10,521 bases of DNA from Dehalococcoides mccartyi (GTDB taxonomy: Bacteria; Chloroflexota; Dehalococcoidia; UBA2979): contig CAMDAY010000059.1 of NCBI GenBank assembly GCA_945888895.1, positions 1-10,521 on the forward strand. The letters are read 5' to 3'. The notes under the pieces were generated by a model that ran no database searches, was not told the DNA's origin, and saw only the letters and a list, made by a program, of their open reading frames with translations. The position numbers were made by a program, and so were the translations under genes. Of the stretch, positions 6,517 through 10,521 are shown piece by piece (position 1 is the first letter of the stretch; each line of letters starts with the position of its first letter).

Positions 6517-7434
6517 TCAGAACGACCGCGCGCCTTCGCTCCCGCCGCGCAGTTGTGCCGCCACCTGCCGCGCAGCGGCTGAGACCGACGCGGGTAGCCG
6601 CACGGCCGGGAGGGCATCTGCCTCGCCATCGCGTGCGCCGGTAATGGCTCGCCCACCGACGTACAGGCGCGTTCCGCCGCCTGCCGCAAGCAGGGCCCCG
6701 AGCGCCAGTCGAGCGACGGGCAAGGAAGCAACGCCCGTGACCGACAGGCACAGCGCAGCGAAAGATGCGCTGCGAGTCGCATCCACGAGAGCGCTCGCCG
6801 GCACGTCCGCGCCGAGGTAGGCCACCCGTAGTCCAGCCCTTCTCAGGAACAATGCGAGCGCGAGCGCGCCGAGGTCGTGGCGCTCATCCTCGGGACAGGC
6901 GACGAGCACGCGCGGAGCGGCAGGCAACGCAGCGGGTAGTGTGCGGGAGAGCGCCACAAACCACGCTCGGATCACCTCCGTCAGCAGATGTTCGCCCGCC
7001 ACGGTGATGTCGGATCGCTCCCAGCGACGCCCTGCCTCGACGAGCGCTGAAAGAGCAACTTCCTCTACCGCTGCCTCGATCCCCATAGACCGTTCAGCGG
7101 TATCGAGGATTTCGAACAACGACGACTCGTCGAACGCTTTGACACCATCAACGAGCGCCAGCGCGCGAACATCGAGTGTTGGGGTGCCCGTGGATCGCAC
7201 GGGAGCAGCCTGCATGGCCTCATCACGCACGGCCGCGGACGCGGACGCGGCGCTTAGCCCCAAGTCAATGAGCGCTGACATTCGGCGAATGACGTTGAGA
7301 TCGCCCTCGTCATATAGCCGGCGGCCGTTGCCGCCGCGCGCTGGCGCGGGTACCCCATAGCGCCGCTCCCAAGTCCGGAGGCGATCCCCCGCAACTCCGG
7401 TGGCCAGCGCGGCGGCGCGAACCGTGTAAAGCAT
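6517..7434 (-). CDS. MerR-family B12-binding photoreceptor regulator, CarH/LitR type
   Basis: CarH/LitR proteins bind DNA in the dark as adenosylcobalamin-loaded tetramers and release it when light breaks the Co-C bond. The N terminus is a MerR winged helix (YTVRAAALATG, then LRTWERRYGVPAP and RRLYDEGDLNVIRRM). Next is a helical bundle with the light-sensor motif W-x9-EH (WERSDITVAGEH; W157, E167, H168 counting from the upstream GTG 7491). Then comes a Rossmann B12 domain with ERHDLG (H205, equivalent to the lower axial His177 of Thermus CarH), AYLGADVP and LYVGGRAI. The residue after the Trp is Glu, not the His132 of Thermus CarH. I chose ATG 7434, giving 305 residues, because the MerR domain begins there and the extra 19 codons from GTG 7491 would run through operator-like repeats. 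No good Shine-Dalgarno supports either start. Probable repressor of its own transcript and of the divergent genes. Confidence 0.88.
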   Translation of the reverse strand: MLYTVRAAALATGVAGDRLRTWERRYGVPAPARGGNGRRLYDEGDLNVIRRMSALIDLGLSAASASAAVRDEAMQAAPVRSTGTPTLDVRALALVDGVKAFDESSLFEILDTAERSMGIEAAVEEVALSALVEAGRRWERSDITVAGEHLLTEVIRAWFVALSRTLPAALPAAPRVLVACPEDERHDLGALALALFLRRAGLRVAYLGADVPASALVDATRSASFAALCLSVTGVASLPVARLALGALLAAGGGTRLYVGGRAITGARDGEADALPAVRLPASVSAAARQVAAQLRGGSEGARSF

Positions 7435-7461
7435 GAGCGGAAGGTAAATGTTGTTCGTATC

Positions 7462-7506
7462 TTCGTCAATTGTCTTGACAGACATCGTCACGCTGACGAA
7501 TATATT
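7462..7506 (+). promoter_or_regulatory. Promoter of the TIGR01777 gene with operator-like repeats
   Basis: TTGACA (7475-7480) is followed after 17-20 bases by an AT-rich -10 region (7498-7506, GAATATATT), which would initiate near 7512-7514 toward the TIGR01777 gene. It is interleaved with repeats: TCGTCA at 7463-7468 and again at 7485-7490 (exactly 22 bases apart), an inverted TGACGA at 7494-7499 (the arms extend to TTCGTCA 7462-7468 / TGACGAA 7494-7500), and a TGTC/GACA dyad at 7471-7480. The position between the regulator and its divergent neighbour suits autoregulation. Known CarH operators are multimeric with 11-bp repeats; the 22-base spacing is compatible, but the sequence is not the Thermus one. 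Confidence 0.5.
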
Positions 7507-7578
7507 GAAAGTGATCGCATGTCGGTCACAAAAATCCTCTACAGCCGCGGCGACCGAGAGCGTGGAAGCGGGTCAACG

Positions 7579-8505
7579 ATGTTGGTCGTAATGACCGGAT
7601 CCAGCGGACTGATTGGCACTGCTTTGCGCCGCGTTCTCGAAAGCGCCGGCCACGAGGTGGCAAGCCTGCGCCGGGGGACTGCGCAGGAGGGCGGCCAATA
7701 CGATATTGCGACGCGCTGGGTTGCGAGCGATGCATTGACCAGTGCTGATGCGGTCGTGCATCTCGCCGGCGCTTCCATCGGTAGCCACCGCTGGACAGCG
7801 AAGCGTCGCGCGGAGATTCGGACCAGCCGAGTGGACGCAACGCGTCTGCTGGTCGATGCGATGGCACGGCTCGAACGCAGGCCTACGGTCTTCGTGGCGG
7901 CCTCGGCGATCGGCTACTACGGCGACACGGGCGAAGGCATCCTCGACGAATCCGCCGCGCCGGGCAGCGGCTTCCTTGCGGAACTAGTGCAGGACTGGGA
8001 GGCGGAAGCTCGCCGCGCGGAGGCGCTCGGCGTGCGTGTGGTATCGCCACGCTTCGGCATCGTTCTGTCGAAGGAAGGCGGCGCCCTTCCGCAGATGGTG
8101 CTGCCGTTCCGGCTGGGGGCTGGCGGGCCGCTCGGCAGCGGCCGCCAGTGGATGTCCTGGGTCGCACTGGAGGACGCGACTGGCGCGCTCGCCATGCTGC
8201 TCCAAGACGAGTCCGCGAGCGGCCCGGTGAACCTCGTCGCGCCGGCGCCGGCCACCAACCGCGTGTTCGCGAAGACGCTGGGGAAGGTGATGCGCCGCCC
8301 GGCGCTCGCCCCGGCCCCCGCGTTCGCGCTGCGGCTGGTGCTGGGGAAGGGCCGAACCGACGAGCTACTGCTGGCCAGCCAGCGCGTGGAACCCAGGCGC
8401 CTGCGCGAACTGGGCTACACCTTCCGTCACCCGGAGCTGGAGGGCGCCCTGCGCGCGACCCTGCACCCCGATGCTGCCGTCTCGCCCGCCCCCACTCCCA
8501 TCTAG
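7579..8505 (+). CDS. TIGR01777 family (YfcH-like) NAD(P)-binding epimerase
   Basis: An extended SDR-type protein of 308 residues. It opens MLVVMTGSSGLIGTALRRVL with the GxxGxxG dinucleotide loop, then has VVHLAGASIGSHRWTAKRR and TSRVDATRLLVDAM, the hallmark ASAIGYYGDTGEGILDE, GFLAELVQDWEAEA, RVVSPRFGIVLSKEGGAL and RQWMSWVALEDATGALAMLL, all diagnostic of TIGR01777. The reaction catalysed is unknown. I chose ATG 7579, where the fold starts and GGAAGCGGG lies upstream. The in-frame ATG at 7519 would add 20 residues not seen in the family and would sit only about five bases from the predicted transcript start. It is followed 18 bases later by the SRPBCC gene. TIGR01777 genes commonly travel with photolyase/LitR clusters. 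Confidence 0.9.
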   Translation: MLVVMTGSSGLIGTALRRVLESAGHEVASLRRGTAQEGGQYDIATRWVASDALTSADAVVHLAGASIGSHRWTAKRRAEIRTSRVDATRLLVDAMARLERRPTVFVAASAIGYYGDTGEGILDESAAPGSGFLAELVQDWEAEARRAEALGVRVVSPRFGIVLSKEGGALPQMVLPFRLGAGGPLGSGRQWMSWVALEDATGALAMLLQDESASGPVNLVAPAPATNRVFAKTLGKVMRRPALAPAPAFALRLVLGKGRTDELLLASQRVEPRRLRELGYTFRHPELEGALRATLHPDAAVSPAPTPI

Positions 8506-8523
8506 TCCGCGGAGCACACCGGA

Positions 8524-9102
8524 ATGAGCGTCCACCGCTTCGACACAACCACCGTGCTGCCGATCACGCGCAAGGAGGCGTGGCAGTTCTTCTCCGACCC
8601 GCGCAACCTCGCCGCGATCACGCCGCCGGAGATGGGCTTCCTGATCACGTGCGAGGTGCCCGAGCACGTCTACACCGGCCTGATGATCACCTACCGCGTC
8701 CGGCCGATGTTCAACATCCCGGTGACGTGGGTGACGGAGATCACAAGCGTGGTGGAGGGCGACCGCTTCGTGGACGAGCAGCGCGTCGGGCCGTACTCGA
8801 TGTGGCACCACGAGCATCACTTCCGCGAGGTGCCAGGCGGCACGGAGATGCGCGACATCATCCACTACGCGGTGCCCGGCGGCCCCTTCGGTGACCTGAT
8901 CAACCACTACGTCGTGGCGCGGAAGGTCGCGGAGATCTTCGCGCACCGCCGCCGCGTACTGGACGTGCGCTTCGGGTCCATGGAGGCCGCTGCGATTCGT
9001 TCGATCGCCGTTAGTCGAACCACTCCCACCACATCACGGAGCGGGCCTCTGCCCGCATTAGTCGGGTCTTCGGACCCGGGAAGGATCCCTCATGACCCGT
9101 AA
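8524..9102 (+). CDS. SRPBCC-family (START/Bet v 1-fold) protein with unusual C-terminal tail
   Basis: Predicted hydrophobic-ligand-binding fold. MSVHRFDTTTVLPITRKEAW and FFSDPRNLAAITPPEMGFLI form the standard opening, followed by the strand-rich core (WVTEITSVVEGDRFVDEQ, WHHEHHFREVPGGTEMRDII, YAVPGGPFGDLINHYVVARK) and the long C-terminal helix ending AHRRRVLDVRFG at about residue 151. The remaining 41 residues (from about 8977) are Ser/Thr/Pro-rich with no family counterpart. They are read through two perfect hairpins and the ribosome binding site of the next gene, overlapping it by 11 bases. The tail is therefore probably acquired by loss of the original stop. Eighteen bases after the TIGR01777 gene, with GGAG upstream; same operon. 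Ligand unknown. Confidence 0.85.
   Translation: MSVHRFDTTTVLPITRKEAWQFFSDPRNLAAITPPEMGFLITCEVPEHVYTGLMITYRVRPMFNIPVTWVTEITSVVEGDRFVDEQRVGPYSMWHHEHHFREVPGGTEMRDIIHYAVPGGPFGDLINHYVVARKVAEIFAHRRRVLDVRFGSMEAAAIRSIAVSRTTPTTSRSGPLPALVGSSDPGRIPHDP
9041..9078 (+). promoter_or_regulatory. Tandem hairpins before the fasciclin gene, second with a cUUCGg loop
   Basis: The first stem is GCGGGC (9041-9046) with GCCCGC (9051-9056), loop CTCT. The second is CGGGTC (9063-9068) with GACCCG (9073-9078), loop TTCG closed by C-G, the exceptionally stable RNA tetraloop. Six bases separate them. There is no T-run, so a classical intrinsic terminator is unlikely. The second stem ends one base before the GGAAGGA ribosome binding site of the fasciclin gene. 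Possible roles are transcript-end protection, partial termination or translational insulation. Confidence 0.6.
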
Positions 9103-9781
9103 ATGGATGGCTGGAGTTGTCGCGGCGGTGGCCGCACTGGCGCTAGGAAGCGGCGCGATGGCAGCAGACGTGGTTCGGCCGGGCGCCACGCCGTTGATCG
9201 ATCAGCAGGCAGCGACGAAGGACATCGTCGACACCGCGGTGGGCGCGGGCCAGTTCACGACGCTCGCGAAGGCGCTGCAGGCCGCGGACTTGGTGACCAC
9301 GCTGAAGGGTGCCGGCCCGTTCACCGTCTTCGCCCCCACGGACGCGGCGTTCGCGAAGCTCCCGGCTGCGACGCTGGCCTCGCTGCTGGCGAACCCGGCG
9401 GAGCTGAGCAAGGTGCTGACGTACCACGTGGTCGCCGGCAAGGTGACGGCGGCGGACGTGGTGAAGCTGAGCGAGGCGACCACGGTGAACGGCGCGAAGG
9501 TCCAGATCGCGGTGCGTGACGGCAAGGTCGTGCTGAACGGCACCTCGACCGTCGCGACCGCGGACGTCATGGCCTCGAACGGCGTGATCCACGTGATCGA
9601 CACGGTCATTCTGCCGCCCACCACCGCGGCGACCACGCCGCAAAGCTCCCCCGCCCCGGCGAAGACCGGGACGATGGGACCTGTCGGTACCGGCGCCGGC
9701 GCGACGTGGCTCCTGGCCGCGGCCGCCGCCCTGACGCTGCTGGGTGTGGCTCGCTTCGCCACGGCGCGAGCTCGCCGCTAG
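9092..9781 (+). CDS. Secreted, membrane-anchored fasciclin (FAS1) domain protein
   Basis: An extracytoplasmic adhesion-type protein of 229 residues. A signal peptide occupies residues 1-24 (MTRKW, hydrophobic core, AMA/AD cleavage site). One FAS1 domain spans about 43-176, with the H1 motif GPFTVFAPTDAAFAKLP, the YH motif VLTYHVVAGKVTA, and the H2 motif SNGVIHVIDTVILPP. A Thr/Pro/Ala-rich linker (about 177-203) leads to a C-terminal transmembrane helix (204-222) and a basic tail ARARR, so the domain is displayed outside and held in the membrane. No clear LPXTG sortase motif is present. Start ATG 9092 has GGAAGGA seven bases upstream. It overlaps the SRPBCC frame by 11 bases. The ligand is unknown; FAS1 domains mediate adhesion. 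Confidence 0.93.
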   Translation: MTRKWMAGVVAAVAALALGSGAMAADVVRPGATPLIDQQAATKDIVDTAVGAGQFTTLAKALQAADLVTTLKGAGPFTVFAPTDAAFAKLPAATLASLLANPAELSKVLTYHVVAGKVTAADVVKLSEATTVNGAKVQIAVRDGKVVLNGTSTVATADVMASNGVIHVIDTVILPPTTAATTPQSSPAPAKTGTMGPVGTGAGATWLLAAAAALTLLGVARFATARARR

Positions 9782-9790
9782 CCGCGCCCC

Positions 9791-9846
9791 GCATGTAGGT
9801 ATGGATAGGGCCCTGGTTCCTGCCGGCCTTATCCATACCTACATGC
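9791..9846. repeat. Long near-perfect hairpin after the fasciclin gene
   Basis: GCATGTAGGTATGGATA (9791-9807) is the exact reverse complement of 9830-9846. The stem continues inward by one G-T wobble (9808/9829) and four more pairs (9809-9812 with 9825-9828), giving 22 pairs around a 12-base loop. It begins ten bases after the fasciclin stop. There is no T-run, so it is not a canonical intrinsic terminator. It may be a factor-dependent or bidirectional transcription end, an mRNA 3' stabiliser, or a palindromic mobile repeat. Confidence 0.75.
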
Positions 9847-9969
9847 TGGTCCGAAGATCCCCGGACGACCATGGATGAGTGTATTGAACGGTAGGCAGGC
9901 GTCTTCCGACTGCGGGCAAGCACGAATGCGAAAATCTGGCGGATCTGCATCAAGATCAGAGGCATGGCG

Positions 9970-10374
9970 ATGAGTCGAACCGCAGTGGCAGTCATCGCGA
10001 CGTTGCTGAGCATGGGCGTCCTAGACGCGATCTGGCTAACGACCATGACCTCGCGCCTGTACCGGCGCCAGCTCACCAGCCTGCTGTTGGATACACCAAG
10101 TTGGGCTCCCGCCCTTGCGTTCTATCTGCTCTACGCCGTGGGAGTCGTGGTGCTGGTGGTGCGCCCAGCGCTTGATGGCGAATGGCCGCTTGGCCGAGCG
10201 ATCGCCGTGGGTGCGCTGCTCGGCCTTGTGGCGTACGGCACGTACGATCTCACGAATCAGGCCACTCTCCGAGGGTGGTCCATGGTCGTGACCGCCGTCG
10301 ACATGGCGTGGGGGGCATCGCTCACAGCCGTGGTTGCCGCGATCGCGATCACGGCGGGGCGGCGCTTCAGCTAG
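9970..10374 (+). CDS. DUF2177 family membrane protein
   Basis: A small integral membrane protein of 134 residues with four hydrophobic segments. Landmarks are typical of DUF2177: LDAIWLTTMTSRLYRRQL in helix 1, WAPALAFYLLYAVGVVVLVV, LLGLVAYGTYDLTNQATLRGW (the YDLTN-ATL-GW signature) and VDMAWGASLTAVVAAIA. The function is unknown. I chose ATG 9970 because AGAGG (9958-9962) lies seven bases upstream; ATG 9964 is in frame but too close to that site. A 188-base gap with the long hairpin separates it from the fasciclin gene. DUF2177 genes are often neighbours of photolyase/cryptochrome and LitR genes, and here a photolyase fragment begins directly after the stop. Confidence 0.9.
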   Translation: MSRTAVAVIATLLSMGVLDAIWLTTMTSRLYRRQLTSLLLDTPSWAPALAFYLLYAVGVVVLVVRPALDGEWPLGRAIAVGALLGLVAYGTYDLTNQATLRGWSMVVTAVDMAWGASLTAVVAAIAITAGRRFS

Positions 10375-10380
10375 CTAGAG

Positions 10381-10521
10381 CGCGACTCGTTTTACTTCCG
10401 AGTCTTCAATCCGGTGCTCCAGGGACGGCGGTTTGACCCCACAGGCGAATATGTCCGCCGTTGGGTGCCTGAACTGGCGGCAATCTCCGGTAGGGACATC
10501 CATGAGCCGTGGAAGCTAAGC
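10381..10521 (+). pseudogene. phr: DNA photolyase C-terminal fragment, 5' part missing
   Basis: Photolyases repair UV-induced pyrimidine dimers using FAD and light. The frame reads RDSFYFRVFNPVLQGRRFDP, then TGEYVRRWVPELAAI and IHEPWKLS. This is the conserved C-terminal FAD-domain region (compare the YFRIFNP-QG-KFD, I/VRxWxPEL and HEPW blocks of E. coli PhrB, about residues 385-430 of 472). No start codon or upstream photolyase sequence exists: two codons before it comes the TAG of the DUF2177 gene, in the same frame, and everything upstream is DUF2177. At least 80% of the enzyme is missing, so this is a broken remnant. Its 3' end lies outside the window. Confidence 0.85.

Noticed and set aside
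8365..9762. Several long - strand frames opposite SRPBCC and fasciclin
   Set aside because: They are shadows of strongly supported + strand genes and show no recognisable domains.
9884..9912. TTGAAC as a -35 box for the DUF2177 gene
   Set aside because: No acceptable -10 at 16-18 bases, and no fitting ECF-type GTC spacing; the promoter of this gene was not identified.
9942..9957. GATCT/AGATC dyad just before the DUF2177 ribosome binding site
   Set aside because: A five-pair stem is expected often by chance; no supporting copy elsewhere was seen.
1..10521. CRISPR arrays, tRNA or rRNA genes, replication origin (because of dnaN)
   Set aside because: No regularly spaced repeats, no tRNA cloverleaf or rRNA sequence recognised, and no DnaA-box cluster seen near dnaN.

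Overview
The window is a GC-rich bacterial segment with short intergenic gaps. Gene content and protein sequence (a beta clamp ending in MPMFVTW, a CarH-type photoreceptor, a DUF2867-type SDR) would fit a Chloroflexota-like or other deep-branching Gram-positive/terrabacterial lineage. That placement is an inference from general impression, not a computed assignment.

Layout. (1) Positions 1-1877, + strand, housekeeping: the 3' end of hemL (tetrapyrrole synthesis), then dnaN (sliding clamp) with its own clear promoter. (2) Positions 1944-4548, - strand: a three-gene operon reading ahpC/PRXL2-like peroxiredoxin -> tspO -> SDR epimerase with a DUF2867-like C-terminal part. (3) Positions 4549-5068: no intact gene. 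It holds a structured 30-bp repeat, a ~99-bp element with 14-bp terminal inverted repeats, and the decayed zinc-ribbon end of a serine recombinase. (4) Positions 5069-7491, - strand: a CarH/LitR-type MerR-B12 regulator, then folE lacking its C-terminal half, whose stop overlaps the start of a His-rich NiCoT-type Ni/Co transporter. (5) Positions 7579-10521, + strand, divergent from the regulator: TIGR01777 (YfcH-like) epimerase, SRPBCC protein, secreted and membrane-anchored fasciclin-domain protein, DUF2177 membrane protein, and a headless C-terminal photolyase fragment running off the window.

How it fits together. A cobalamin photoreceptor repressor with folE, photolyase, TspO, a DUF2867 SDR, TIGR01777, SRPBCC and DUF2177 resembles the light-inducible gene sets known around LitR/CarH regulators: photolyase, its pterin/folate chromophore supply, and membrane or tetrapyrrole photoprotection. 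Here the set looks rearranged and partly broken. folE has lost its 3' half, photolyase has lost its 5' part, the SRPBCC protein carries an odd tail, and recombinase debris and repeats lie inside. The regulator keeps the B12-binding residues but has Glu where Thermus CarH has His132. The best candidates for something undescribed are the box-plus-hairpin repeat upstream of both folE and the peroxiredoxin operon (with one compensatory base pair), the operator-like repeats between the regulator and the TIGR01777 gene, and the pairing of a Ni/Co transporter with a B12 photoreceptor.
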